The notes beneath the pieces were generated by a model that was not told the origin of the DNA, did no database searches, and saw nothing but the letters and a program-made list of their open reading frames with translations. From Spirosoma luteum DSM 19990 (lineage in GTDB: Bacteria; Bacteroidota; Bacteroidia; Cytophagales; Spirosomataceae), in NCBI RefSeq assembly GCF_000374065.1, contig NZ_KB893301.1:25428-89427 (forward strand): a stretch of DNA of 64,000 bases. The letters are read 5' to 3'. The first letter of the stretch is position 1. Each line of letters starts with the position of its first letter. Positions 1 to 8,771 of the stretch are shown here, piece after piece. The position numbers and the translations under genes were made by a program.

Positions 1-386
1 AAAAGGCGAAAGGCAACCCCTTCGATAATACAAACACACTTTACAGCGGCTTTCCTGATGACCTGTTGGTAAATCAGAAAGCTGAACGGCTGGCAGCAAC
101 GGTTAGCCCCGATGTTATTTTTGGGAAGTATGACCGCACGGGTAACATCAGTAAGCCGGTTGTACTGCTCCATACCGTGTACGACCAGTTGATTCCTCCT
201 ACCTATGGCGTGGTGAACTTCGAAAATATGATCCATCAGCAGGGGAAAGACGCGCTTTTTGTGGTGAAGTACACCAATGGGCAAGGTCACTGCCAGTTTA
301 AACCCAAGCAGGTGGGTAGTGCTTTCGATGCCCTGCGGCAATGGCTGGCTACCGGTCAGAAAGCAAAACCAGGATTTATAGACTGA
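1..386 (+). CDS. Alpha/beta hydrolase, C-terminal part (5' end outside window)
   Basis: The reading frame is open from the first bases of the window, so this is the 3' end of a longer gene. What remains looks like the last part of an alpha/beta hydrolase: a strand followed by an acidic residue in TVYDQLIPP (the usual place of the catalytic Asp) and a His in GQGHCQF near the end, which would be the catalytic His. The nucleophile elbow lies upstream and is not visible, so substrate and exact family (esterase or peptidase-like) cannot be given. The protein ends a few residues before a period-8 repeat element. Confidence 0.6.
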   Translation, partial: KAKGNPFDNTNTLYSGFPDDLLVNQKAERLAATVSPDVIFGKYDRTGNISKPVVLLHTVYDQLIPPTYGVVNFENMIHQQGKDALFVVKYTNGQGHCQFKPKQVGSAFDALRQWLATGQKAKPGFID

Positions 387-513
387 GTGAAAGAGCGAAA
401 GAGTGAAAGCCATCCGGCGGTTTTTGCTTCGACAGTCGAGTTGATTTCTTTCTGCATTGGTGGCACTCATTCACTCTATCGCTCTTTCACTCATTAACTC
501 TTTCACTCTTTAT
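385..513. repeat. Period-8 inverted repeat element, copy 1
   Basis: The left arm (385-409) is built from the 8-base words GAGTGAAA and GAGCGAAA. The right arm (470-492) is its reverse complement with one mismatch, followed by a further copy of the word CTCTTTCA to about 513. The spacer is about 60 bases. The element fills most of the gap between the hydrolase and the MetE-like gene. Related arms occur at 3831-3915 and 61963-62095. Confidence 0.8.
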
Positions 514-518
514 TACTT

Positions 519-1628
519 ATGAAATTAAATCCCGCTTTCCGTGCCGACCACGTCGGCAGTTTATTACGTCCTGATGCTGTTCGGGAAAACCGGCTTCGCT
601 GGAAAAAAGGAGAAATCTCCGCCGATGAACTTCGCGTTATCGAAGACGCGGCCATTGCCGACACCGTTAAAAAAGTGGAGTCGCTGGGTATGCAATCCAT
701 CACCGATGGCGAATTCCGCCGGGACTATTTTCACCTCGATTTCCTGAAGCAGCTCGACGGCGTTACCGTAACGGGCGGCATCGGGGCCAATCCGAACGCT
801 AAAGTCGCGGAAGATGGCTTTACCCCGCCCCAGCTATCCGTGACGGGCAAACTCCGCCACACCCGCGACATTCAGGTGGCCGACTATGACTACCTCGAAT
901 CCGTTACGTCCCAGACTCCGAAGGTGAGCATTCCGTCGCCCACGATGGTGCATTTTCGGGGTGGCCGCAAATCTATCGACATTGAGGCATACCCGGACAT
1001 GGACGAATTTTTCCAAGATTTGTCAGTAGCGTACCGGCAGGAAATCGACCATCTGTATAAGGCTGGACTGCGCTACCTGCAACTGGATGATACGAACCTG
1101 GCTTACCTCTGCGACCCCAAAATGCGGGCTGCGGCTGTTGAGCGGGGCGAAGACCCCAACGAGTTACCGAAAACTTACGCAGCCCTTATCAATTCAGTCA
1201 TCGACGGTCGGCCAGACGACCTCACCGTGGGCATTCACCTCTGCCGGGGCAATTACCGGAGTACTTGGTTTGCCGAAGGCGGCTACGAACCCGTGGCTGA
1301 GGTATTATTCAGCGAGATCAACGTAGATGCTTATTTTCTGGAATACGACGACGAACGGTCGGGGGATTTTGCCCCGCTGCGCTTTGTGCCGGACAACAAA
1401 ATGGTGATTCTGGGTATCGTATCGTCGAAAGTACCGACGCTGGAGACAAAAGCCGATTTGATTACGCGCATCGAAGAAGCCGCTCAGTATATGCCGTTGG
1501 CTAACATGGGCGTGAGTCCGCAGTGTGGTTTTTCGAGCACGCACCACGGCAACGCTATGACGATGGATGACCAGTGGCGCAAACTCGAACTCGTTGTCGA
1601 CACCGCCCGGACCGTCTGGGGCGATTAG
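519..1628 (+). CDS. MetE-like (cobalamin-independent methionine synthase C-terminal type) methyltransferase
   Basis: This 369-residue protein matches the zinc-dependent catalytic domain of MetE but lacks the N-terminal half of true MetE (about 750 residues). All four expected zinc ligands are visible: His240 and Cys242 in HLCRGN, Glu275 in FLEYDD and Cys336 in SPQCGFSS. Family members of this length (YxjG/YxjH-like) transfer methyl groups between a donor and a thiol; the donor here is unknown. The gene starts right after a period-8 repeat element and is followed, 83 bases later, by an amidohydrolase in the same direction with a hairpin in between. Its place beside the protocatechuate operon makes a role in removing methyl groups from methoxylated aromatics conceivable, but this is only inference. 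Confidence 0.8.
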   Translation: MKLNPAFRADHVGSLLRPDAVRENRLRWKKGEISADELRVIEDAAIADTVKKVESLGMQSITDGEFRRDYFHLDFLKQLDGVTVTGGIGANPNAKVAEDGFTPPQLSVTGKLRHTRDIQVADYDYLESVTSQTPKVSIPSPTMVHFRGGRKSIDIEAYPDMDEFFQDLSVAYRQEIDHLYKAGLRYLQLDDTNLAYLCDPKMRAAAVERGEDPNELPKTYAALINSVIDGRPDDLTVGIHLCRGNYRSTWFAEGGYEPVAEVLFSEINVDAYFLEYDDERSGDFAPLRFVPDNKMVILGIVSSKVPTLETKADLITRIEEAAQYMPLANMGVSPQCGFSSTHHGNAMTMDDQWRKLELVVDTARTVWGD

Positions 1629-1641
1629 CAACCATATTATT

Positions 1642-1691
1642 CAACCTTTTTTTGTCATTCCGACCGTAGGAGGAACGACAAAAAAAGGTTG
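1642..1691. repeat. 50-base inverted repeat between two co-directional genes
   Basis: The 20-base arms (1642-1661 and 1672-1691) pair with one mismatch around a 10-base loop, GACCGTAGGA. The outer part of each arm carries a seven-base T or A tract, so the transcript could act as a terminator in either direction or as an intercistronic hairpin. It fills most of the gap between the MetE-like gene and the amidohydrolase. Confidence 0.75.
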
Positions 1692-1711
1692 TTACTCAAT
1701 AACTGGAAATT

Positions 1712-2605
1712 ATGAACACCGCAACCCCGGCCAAATCCGGCCTGAACCTTGATGCGCTGGTGGCCATCGACGTACATACCCACGCCGAAGTATCGTGTCG
1801 GCAACCCCACGACGATTATCGACCGGAGTTCGATGCCGCTTTTGCGAAGTATTTTAAGTCGAGTCACCGGCCCACCATTGAGGAAACAATTGCGTATTAC
1901 CGGGAGCAGCGTATGGCCTTCGTTATGTTCTGCATCGACTCCGAACACGAAACGGGTCGGCGACGGATTCCAAACGAAGAAGTGGCCGAAGCCGCCCTAG
2001 CCAACCCCGATGTGATGATTGCTTTCGCAAGCATCGACCCGCACAAGGGCCGGATGGGTGCCCGAGAAGCCAGGCGGCTCATTGATGATTTTGGCGTGAA
2101 GGGGTTCAAATTCCACCCGACCGTGCAGGGCTTTTACCCCAACGACCGCATGGCCTATCACCTCTACGAAGTGATTGCCGAAGCCGGACTGCCGATGCTG
2201 TTTCATTCGGGGCATTCGGGCTTCGGGTCGGGGGTGCGGGGTGGGGGAGGATTACGGCTGGAGTACTCCAACCCCATTCACCTCGACGATGTGGCCATCG
2301 ACTTCCCGGATTCACCCATCATCATTGCCCATCCGTCGTGGCCGTGGCAGGACGAAGCGTTATCGGTGTGTATGCACAAACCCAACGTATACATCGACCT
2401 GAGCGGCTGGTCGCCGAAGTATTTTCCACCCCAGTTAGTGCAGTACGCTAACACCCAGTTGAAGCACAAAATGCTCTTCGGCACCGACTTTCCACTCATC
2501 ACCCCCGAACGCTGGATGAAGGATTTCGAGGTAGCCGGTTTTAAAGACGAGGTAAAACCGCTGATTCTGAAAGAAAACGCGATTACCATGCTGGGGTTGC
2601 GATGA
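1712..2605 (+). CDS. Amidohydrolase-2 family metal-dependent hydrolase or decarboxylase
   Basis: This 297-residue TIM-barrel protein has the metal site of the amidohydrolase-2 (ACMSD-like) family: His22 and His24 in DVHTHAE, His165 in LFHSGHSG, His207 in IIAHPSWPW and Asp259 in LFGTDFPL. The family contains decarboxylases of aromatic acids, lactone hydrolases and 4-oxalomesaconate hydratase-like enzymes, so the reaction cannot be told from sequence alone. It follows the MetE-like gene on the same strand and ends 15 bases from the convergent pcaF stop. The context suggests an aromatic or dicarboxylic substrate; that part is inference. The ATG at 1712 gives a normal N-terminus. Confidence 0.75.
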   Translation: MNTATPAKSGLNLDALVAIDVHTHAEVSCRQPHDDYRPEFDAAFAKYFKSSHRPTIEETIAYYREQRMAFVMFCIDSEHETGRRRIPNEEVAEAALANPDVMIAFASIDPHKGRMGAREARRLIDDFGVKGFKFHPTVQGFYPNDRMAYHLYEVIAEAGLPMLFHSGHSGFGSGVRGGGGLRLEYSNPIHLDDVAIDFPDSPIIIAHPSWPWQDEALSVCMHKPNVYIDLSGWSPKYFPPQLVQYANTQLKHKMLFGTDFPLITPERWMKDFEVAGFKDEVKPLILKENAITMLGLR

Positions 2606-2620
2606 GTGCCCTACCCGGTT

Positions 2621-3826
2621 TTAGACCCGTTCGATAATGACCGCGTAGCCCATGCCAACGCCGACGCACATGGTAGCCAGCGCATAGCGTTTTTGTTGCT
2701 GTTGGAGTTCGAGCATGGCCGTCTGAATCAACCGCGTTCCCGACATACCCAGCGGGTGCCCCAGCGCAATAGCTCCCCCGTTTGGGTTGATGCGTGAATC
2801 GTCGTCGGCTAGTCCCAATGCCCGGGTGCAGGCCAGCGACTGGGCAGCAAAGGCTTCATTGAGTTCAATAACGTCCATATCGTCCAGCGTTAAGCCCGCT
2901 TTCTTCAACGCTTTCTGCGTGGCCGAAACGGGGCCAATGCCCATGATGCGCGGCTCCACACCCACCACCGCCGAGGTAACAATACGCGCTTTGGGCGTTA
3001 GCTGATACCGGTTGGCGGCATCCTGCGTGGCAATCAGTATGGCCGCGGCCCCGTCATTCAGGCCAGCCGCGTTACCCGCCGTAACGCTGCCCCCTTTTTT
3101 GAAAGCCGGTTTGAGGGTTGCCAGTACCTCCAGACTCGTATTCGGCTTCACAAACTCATCCGTGGTAAACAGCGTTGGTGGCCCTTTTCGAGCCGGAATC
3201 TCGACCGGCATGATTTCCATTGCCAGCCGGCCCGACTGCTGGGCGCGGGCGGCTTTCTGCTGGGAATTGTACGCAAATAAATCCTGGTCTTCACGGCTAA
3301 CGTGGTAGATATCAACCAGGTTTTCGGCGGTCACGCCCATCGCTTCGGTCCCGTACATGTCCTGCATTTTGGGATTAACGAACCGCCAGCCGAAACTGGA
3401 ATCGAAGAGTTGCGCGTCGTTGCCAAAGGGCTTCGATGATTTAGACATCACCCAGGGCCCACGGGTCATGTGCTCCATACCACCGGCAATGAATACCTCT
3501 CCATCACCCGCCCGGATAGCCCGGTTGGCATGGATTGCCGCCGACATCCCAGATGAACACAACCGGTTGACGGTTTCGCCCGGCACGGTGTACGGCAGGC
3601 CCGCCAGCAGCAGCGCCATGCGGGCCACGTTCCGGTTATCTTCCCCCGCCTGATTGTGGCATCCCAGTATCACATCCTCAATCATATCAGGCGGAAGGCT
3701 GGGATTCCGGTTGAGCAATTCCCTGATGGGCATAGCCGCCAGGTCATCGGCCCGAACGGTCGACAGGCTCCCGCCAAAACTCCCAATCGGGGTGCGGATG
3801 GCGTCAATAATATAAGCGTCGGTCAT
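2621..3826 (-). CDS. pcaF: 3-oxoadipyl-CoA thiolase
   Basis: This thiolase cleaves 3-oxoadipyl-CoA with CoA to succinyl-CoA and acetyl-CoA, the last step of the beta-ketoadipate pathway. The 401-residue product starting at MTDAYIIDAIRTPIG has the usual length of PcaF. The nucleophile is Cys90 in NRLCSSGMSA, the His in GHPLGMSG is at 357 and the second catalytic Cys at 387 in CVGVGMG. A longer frame reaches upstream to 3892, but its extra 22 residues (LSLFRSFTLSLF) come from the period-8 repeat element, so I choose the ATG at 3826. It is the last gene of the operon, 82 bases after pcaIJ. Thiolase substrate choice is assigned mainly from operon context. Confidence 0.9.
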   Translation of the reverse strand: MTDAYIIDAIRTPIGSFGGSLSTVRADDLAAMPIRELLNRNPSLPPDMIEDVILGCHNQAGEDNRNVARMALLLAGLPYTVPGETVNRLCSSGMSAAIHANRAIRAGDGEVFIAGGMEHMTRGPWVMSKSSKPFGNDAQLFDSSFGWRFVNPKMQDMYGTEAMGVTAENLVDIYHVSREDQDLFAYNSQQKAARAQQSGRLAMEIMPVEIPARKGPPTLFTTDEFVKPNTSLEVLATLKPAFKKGGSVTAGNAAGLNDGAAAILIATQDAANRYQLTPKARIVTSAVVGVEPRIMGIGPVSATQKALKKAGLTLDDMDVIELNEAFAAQSLACTRALGLADDDSRINPNGGAIALGHPLGMSGTRLIQTAMLELQQQQKRYALATMCVGVGMGYAVIIERV

Positions 3827-3830
3827 AGGA

Positions 3831-3915
3831 TGAAAGAGCGAAAGAGTAAATGAGCGAAAGAGTGAAAGAATTGCTGACGCATTACTAATCATTCACTCAT
3901 TCGTTCTTTCACTCG
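3831..3915. repeat. Period-8 inverted repeat element, copy 2, inside the pca operon
   Basis: The left arm (3831-3870) repeats words such as TGAAAGAG and CGAAAGAG; the right arm (3891-3915) carries CTTTCACT-type words and pairs with it imperfectly. It occupies the whole gap between pcaIJ and pcaF, and the TGA stop of pcaIJ (3909-3911) lies within the right arm. Confidence 0.75.
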
Positions 3916-5246
3916 TTGAACATTGCTGTTGTTTTGGCGCGTACATCGTCCAGCGTAGCGCCGGGCATTAACTCCATCAAGGTTAATTTACCATCTGGAT
4001 AGGCGAATACGGCTAAGTCTGTGATAATCATACTCACTACGCCCGTTGCCGTGAGGGGTAGCGTACAATAAGGAACAATCTTGGACGACCCATCGGGATT
4101 GGTGTGGGTCATAGTAATAATAAGGCGTTTCGCTCCTATGGCCAGGTCCATTGCTCCACCCACCCCCAGCAGGGGTTTACCCGGAACGGCCCAGTTAGCC
4201 AGATTGGCCGCTTCGTCTACTTCCAGCCCGCCCATAATGGCTACGTCGATATGGCCTCCCCGAATCATGGCGAAGGATTCAGCACTGTCAAAATAGCTGC
4301 TTCCTTTCAGGGCTGTCACCGGAATTTTTCCGGCGTTTACCGGATAATGCATCGCCCCTCCGCCATCGGCTGGGACGGGACCAACACCCAGCATCCCGTT
4401 TTCGGTGTGCAGCAAAATACTGTGTTCGTCGGTAATCAGGTCGGCCACCAGCGTTGGAATACCGATGCCCAGGTTGACCACATCGCCTTTTTTGAGTTCG
4501 GCCAGTGCCCGTCGGGCCATGTTCATCCGGAGTTCGTCCACTTTTTTGGATGTCGAAACCGACGCCGAACTACCCAGATCGGCCAGCGTCAGAGTTGCCT
4601 GTACCAGATAATCGACAAAGCAGCCGGGCGTGTGGACATTTTCCGGCGCAATCTGCCCAACGGGAACAATTTCCTCTACTTCAACGATAACGGTATCGGC
4701 GGCTGTCGCCATTGCCTTGTTGAAGTTATTTTCGGTCATGCGGTACTGAAGATTACCCGCTGTATCGGCCCGCCAGGCCCGGATAAAGGCGACGTTGGCC
4801 CGGATACTTTTGACAAATACCTGCTCCACCCCGTCGATAACCTTCGTCTCGCGTCCATCGGCCAGCGGGGTTCCCGCCGAGGTAGGGGTGTAAAACCCAC
4901 CGATGCCCGCTCCACCCGCCCGGATGGCTTCGGCCAGGGTTCCCTGCGGCAGTAGTTCATACGCCACCTGACCACTCTGGGCGGCTTTCACGGCGTCGGG
5001 GTTAGAGGTGAAAAACGACCCAATCATCCGGCGTATCTGCCCATTCCGTAGCAAACGCCCGCCCCCCATGCCTACTTCGCCCACATTATTACCGACGAAC
5101 GTGAGGTTTTTTGTGCCGATTTCGGCCAGTGCGTGCATCAAGTGAACCGGGTTGCCCGTCATGCCAAATCCGCCCTGTAGGAGTGTATCGCCGTCTTTTA
5201 CCAGTGCAGCCGCCTGTTCCAGCGTTACTATGGGTACTGTTTTCAT
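3909..5246 (-). CDS. pcaIJ: 3-oxoadipate CoA-transferase, alpha and beta subunits fused
   Basis: This enzyme moves CoA from succinyl-CoA to 3-oxoadipate. In most bacteria it is two proteins; here one 445-residue chain holds both. Residues 1-222 are the alpha-type domain (DTLLQGGFGMTG, GNNVGEVGMGGG), 223-235 a Ser-rich linker, and 236-445 the beta-type domain with the catalytic Glu282 in HTENGMLGVGP. The start overlaps the pobA stop by four bases (ATGA), so translation of the two is likely coupled. A 3-oxoacid (acetoacetate) CoA-transferase has the same fold; the operon decides in favour of 3-oxoadipate. The stop codon sits in a repeat arm. Confidence 0.88.
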   Translation of the reverse strand: MKTVPIVTLEQAAALVKDGDTLLQGGFGMTGNPVHLMHALAEIGTKNLTFVGNNVGEVGMGGGRLLRNGQIRRMIGSFFTSNPDAVKAAQSGQVAYELLPQGTLAEAIRAGGAGIGGFYTPTSAGTPLADGRETKVIDGVEQVFVKSIRANVAFIRAWRADTAGNLQYRMTENNFNKAMATAADTVIVEVEEIVPVGQIAPENVHTPGCFVDYLVQATLTLADLGSSASVSTSKKVDELRMNMARRALAELKKGDVVNLGIGIPTLVADLITDEHSILLHTENGMLGVGPVPADGGGAMHYPVNAGKIPVTALKGSSYFDSAESFAMIRGGHIDVAIMGGLEVDEAANLANWAVPGKPLLGVGGAMDLAIGAKRLIITMTHTNPDGSSKIVPYCTLPLTATGVVSMIITDLAVFAYPDGKLTLMELMPGATLDDVRAKTTAMFNE

Positions 5247-6478
5247 GCGTGAAATGTTGTTGATTGTCCGTGCTCACTACCCGTTACCCCTGTCGCCCAG
5301 CTGGCTGCAAGACCCACGTAGTTTTCGGCTATAACCGTTGAAGCGGCTTCACTATTGACTAATTGATTGAATCGGGATGCCTGCAAATGCGCATCGAAGG
5401 ATGATTTGGTTGAATCACGGTGCAGCATATCCGTCATGAAGTTGGAGAATTCCTGCACCCGCCACACCCGACGCATGCAGCCCGCCGTGTAGGCATCCAA
5501 CTCCAACGAACTTCCGGCCTGATACCAGCGCATGAGTGCATCGAACAGGTAGCCCGTGTCGGCAACGGCCATGTTCAGTCCTTTGGCACCCGTTGGGGGG
5601 ACGATATGGGCCGAATCGCCCGCCAGAAAAAGCCGGCCGAACTGCATGGGTTCGCTCACGAAGCTACGCATGGGGGTAATGGTTTTTTCCAGAATCGGCC
5701 CTTCTGCTAATGTCCACCCGGCGGTTCCCAGCCGAAGCTGGAGTTCAGCCCAGATCCGCTCGTCGGGCCAGTCGTCCAGCGTATCCGTCACGTCGCACTG
5801 CACGTAGAGCCGGGATATTTCGGGCGAACGCATGCTGTGCAGGGCAAAGCCCCGGTCGTGATAGGCATAGATTAATTCATCGGTGGAGGGTGGAACTTTG
5901 GCCAGGATACCCAGCCAGCAGTACGGGTAAACTTTATCATAAGTAGTGGTCAAATGAGCCGGAATCGCCTGCCGGGCAATGCCGTGAAACCCGTCGCAGC
6001 CCGCTACAAAATCGCAGATGAGCGTGTGGTTTTCGCCCTGATGCGTGTAATGGATGGCGGGCGCGTACCCGTCCAGCCCATCGATGGCGGTGGCTTCGGC
6101 TTCAAACAAAATAGACTGCTCATCCTCATGCAGGCGTAGTTGAATCAGGTCTTTGACTACCTCCGTTTGGGCGTAAATCGTAACGCGGGAGCCGCCGGTC
6201 AGGTGGGCCAGGTCAATGCGGTGCCGGTGGCCATTGTAGCTCAGGATAACCCCATCGTGCACGAGTCCTTCGCGGTCGAGCCGGTCGGTGGCACCTGCCT
6301 GCCGGAGCCGGTCGACGGTGTTTTGTTCGAGTAACCCCGCCCGCTGTCGGCTTTCGACCCGTTGACGCGGTCTGTTTTCCAGCACCACCGAGTTGATGCC
6401 CTGTGTATGCAGCAGTTGCGCGAGCAACAGACCCGACGGCCCGGCTCCGATGATACCTACCTGCGTGTGATGGTTCAT
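5243..6478 (-). CDS. pobA: 4-hydroxybenzoate 3-monooxygenase
   Basis: This flavoprotein hydroxylates 4-hydroxybenzoate to protocatechuate using NAD(P)H and oxygen. The 411-residue chain has the FAD dinucleotide motif GAGPSG at 11-16, the CDGFHG motif in the middle and the second FAD motif FLAGDSAHIVPP with GAKGLN near residues 290-305, all typical of group A aromatic hydroxylases. It lies between pcaL and pcaIJ with four-base overlaps on both sides (6475-6478 and 5243-5246), so it belongs to the pca transcript. Its presence shows that the pathway is meant to start from 4-hydroxybenzoate as well as protocatechuate. Confidence 0.93.
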   Translation of the reverse strand: MNHHTQVGIIGAGPSGLLLAQLLHTQGINSVVLENRPRQRVESRQRAGLLEQNTVDRLRQAGATDRLDREGLVHDGVILSYNGHRHRIDLAHLTGGSRVTIYAQTEVVKDLIQLRLHEDEQSILFEAEATAIDGLDGYAPAIHYTHQGENHTLICDFVAGCDGFHGIARQAIPAHLTTTYDKVYPYCWLGILAKVPPSTDELIYAYHDRGFALHSMRSPEISRLYVQCDVTDTLDDWPDERIWAELQLRLGTAGWTLAEGPILEKTITPMRSFVSEPMQFGRLFLAGDSAHIVPPTGAKGLNMAVADTGYLFDALMRWYQAGSSLELDAYTAGCMRRVWRVQEFSNFMTDMLHRDSTKSSFDAHLQASRFNQLVNSEAASTVIAENYVGLAASWATGVTGSEHGQSTTFHA

Positions 6479-7641
6479 TCGTCGGTATTGTTAAGGACTT
6501 CGCTGGCCGCGTGAAAAGCCGCATTAGCGGCTGGTAAACCACAATATAGAGCCGAGTGCATAATTACCTCCTTTATTTCGTCCGGTGTAACCCCATTGTT
6601 AAGGGCGGCCCGAACGTGCATTTTGAATTCGGTTTCGCGGTTCAGCGCAATGAGCATACCCAGCGTGATCAGACTGCGTTGATGCCGGGATAAACCGGGG
6701 CGCGTCCAGATTTCCCCCCACGCGTAGCGGGTAATGAAATCCTGGAAATCAGCCGTAAAGTCGGTGATGCCCGCGTTGGCCCGGTCTACGTGCGCATCGC
6801 CCAGTACGGCCCGGCGCACGGCCATACCAGCTTCGTACGCAGGCTGATTTGGAGAGAGTTCGGAATCGGCCAAAAACGTGTTCAGGGTACGGGCAAAAGC
6901 GTCGGCCACTTCAACCGCCGACAGGTGAGCAGCGGGTAGTTCAACCAGCCGGGCATTGGGAATAGCATCCTGCATAAATTGCCCATCAGATACGGTCGTT
7001 ACCGGGTCTTGCGTTCCCGTTATCACGAGAGTTGGCGCGTTGATACGCCGGATAGTCTCCCGGAAATCGGCATCCCGGATGGCCATGCAGCAGGCCACAT
7101 ACCCCGTCTTTGTGGTGGCCTTGAACTGATTGAGCAGGCGGGTGCGCACATCGGGATTGTTTCGGCTATATTCGGGGGTAAGCCAGCGGTCCAGGGCGGC
7201 ATCGGCAATGGCCGAAACTCCGTGTTGGCTAACGGTTTCTATGCGTTCATTCCAACTATCCAGCGTACCGATTTTAGCGGCTGTATTGCTGAGAATCAGC
7301 TTGTCGATGCGTTCCGGGTGATGAATGGCCAGCCATTGGCCGATTAAACCGCCCATCGATAGTCCGCAAAAAATTACCCGTGGAATGGATAGTGCATCCA
7401 GCAAAGCAACGACATCCGTTCCCAAATCGGTTATGGTAACGGGTCCGACCGAAGCGGGCGTCTGGCCGTGCCCCCTTGTATCGTACCGCAGTACCCGGAG
7501 CGAAGGAGTTAACTGGTTCACCACGGCATCCCACATGGTTAGGTCAGCCCCCAGGGAATTGGAAAATACCAGTACTGGTCCCTGTGCCGGGCCGTCGAGC
7601 TGGTAATGCATCCGGTTTCCGTTGATTTTTCTTTCAGGCAT
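6475..7641 (-). CDS. pcaL: Fused 3-oxoadipate enol-lactonase and 4-carboxymuconolactone decarboxylase
   Basis: One 388-residue chain performs two successive steps. Residues 1-260 form the alpha/beta-hydrolase lactonase (PcaD) with Ser95 in CGLSMGG, Asp212 in GTQDPVT and His239 in AAHLSAVE as the catalytic triad. Residues about 268-385 form the decarboxylase (PcaC), recognisable by the core around RHQRSLITLGMLIALNR and the segment IMHSALYCGLPAANAAF. The fusion called PcaL is known from actinomycetes and other groups. The gene overlaps pobA by four bases and follows pcaB after four bases. Confidence 0.93.
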   Translation of the reverse strand: MPERKINGNRMHYQLDGPAQGPVLVFSNSLGADLTMWDAVVNQLTPSLRVLRYDTRGHGQTPASVGPVTITDLGTDVVALLDALSIPRVIFCGLSMGGLIGQWLAIHHPERIDKLILSNTAAKIGTLDSWNERIETVSQHGVSAIADAALDRWLTPEYSRNNPDVRTRLLNQFKATTKTGYVACCMAIRDADFRETIRRINAPTLVITGTQDPVTTVSDGQFMQDAIPNARLVELPAAHLSAVEVADAFARTLNTFLADSELSPNQPAYEAGMAVRRAVLGDAHVDRANAGITDFTADFQDFITRYAWGEIWTRPGLSRHQRSLITLGMLIALNRETEFKMHVRAALNNGVTPDEIKEVIMHSALYCGLPAANAAFHAASEVLNNTDE

Positions 7642-7645
7642 GGGG

Positions 7646-8728
7646 TCAGTCAGGTACGGTACTATTTTGCTTCATTCGTTCTGTATCCACCTCAAGGGTA
7701 CGGATTAATTCGTTGGCATGGGACAGGTTAGCCGCTGTTAGCCGAACCAGGTCGCGCATAACGGGCCACTCGCTATGCCAGGCACCGGCCGCCCGCTCGT
7801 GCGGTTGTACCATAGCGCCCAGCATACTCGCCACCAGGCCGGGCGTGCGGTGCGCAATGGCAACCATAAACGTACTGCTAACGGGGTTGCGCTTGTGCGG
7901 CATGGACGACGACCCGCCTTTACCGTCGGCGGCACCCTCCCGAACTTCCCCCACTTCGGTTTGCATGAGCAGGATAATGTCGTTGCCCAGTTTTCCCAGT
8001 GACCCGTTCAGGATGCCGAGCGTTGCGGCTATGTCGGCCAGCCGGTCGCGCTGGGTGTGCCAGGCATAGGGCGTATTGCCTACTCCCAGTAGTTCGGCCA
8101 TCCGCGCCCGAATGGCGGAACCGCGTTCACCGAGCGAAACGCTATTGCCTACCGGACCACCCAACTGAATCTCGATACACTCGTTTTCAACACGCTTTAC
8201 CCGTTCAGCCGTCCGTAGTAATCCATCCAGCCAGCCCGTTACTTTGTCGCCAAAGGTGATGGGCAGTGCCTGCTGGAGCAGCGTTCGCCCCATCATGGGT
8301 GTATGTTCATGGGCTTTAGCCAGAATCGCCAACTGGTTGGTTAGCTGGTTAAGATCAGCCTGACATTGCACCAATCCCTGCTTCAACTGCATCATCAGCA
8401 CCGTATCGATAACATCCTGACTGGTAGCTCCCTGATGAACATAGTGAACAGCTTCGGGATGTTCCTGACGTACCCGCTCTTTCAGTGCCGAAACAAACGG
8501 GATAGCCGGGTTACCCGCCAGCAGCGTCTGTTGTCGTATGGATTCCGTGTCCCAGTTGGTTTGCCGACAAATGTCGGCGATAGTCGCTGCCGCTTCTGCG
8601 GGGATAACGCCCGCTATCCCCTGAGCCGTGGCCAGTGCAGATTCAAAAGCCAGCATAAGCCGTAGTTCCGTTGCGTCCGAAAAAACAGTCTCAATCGGTG
8701 GGGTAGAGAAAATCAGGTCAGCGAGCAT
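7646..8728 (-). CDS. pcaB: 3-carboxy-cis,cis-muconate cycloisomerase
   Basis: This member of the fumarase/aspartase superfamily converts 3-carboxymuconate to 4-carboxymuconolactone. The superfamily signature GGSSSMPHKRNP is at residues 271-282, and the conserved HQGATSQD lies near 98-105. I start at the ATG at 8728 (MLADLIFSTPPIETVF), which gives 360 residues; the frame is open further upstream, but those residues overlap the end of pcaG and have no family match. With 360 residues it is a short PcaB: many members have about 90 more residues at the C-terminus. It lies 43 bases after pcaG and four bases before pcaL. Confidence 0.92.
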   Translation of the reverse strand: MLADLIFSTPPIETVFSDATELRLMLAFESALATAQGIAGVIPAEAAATIADICRQTNWDTESIRQQTLLAGNPAIPFVSALKERVRQEHPEAVHYVHQGATSQDVIDTVLMMQLKQGLVQCQADLNQLTNQLAILAKAHEHTPMMGRTLLQQALPITFGDKVTGWLDGLLRTAERVKRVENECIEIQLGGPVGNSVSLGERGSAIRARMAELLGVGNTPYAWHTQRDRLADIAATLGILNGSLGKLGNDIILLMQTEVGEVREGAADGKGGSSSMPHKRNPVSSTFMVAIAHRTPGLVASMLGAMVQPHERAAGAWHSEWPVMRDLVRLTAANLSHANELIRTLEVDTERMKQNSTVPD

Positions 8729-8771
8729 CGTCTGGATACTAAGTGAAGGGCAAGGTACGAATCCGCTCCGG

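Noticed and set aside
385..513. CRISPR-like array
   Set aside because: The words are 8 bases long, tandem without spacers, and arranged in inverted arms; no cas gene is present.
3827..3892. N-terminal extension of pcaF (22 residues)
   Set aside because: The extra residues come from repeat words and are not found in thiolases. The ATG at 3826 gives the standard start.
4104..4955. Long open frame (283 codons) on the plus strand
   Set aside because: It is fully antisense to the fused CoA-transferase gene, whose motifs are clear. The translated product shows no family features.
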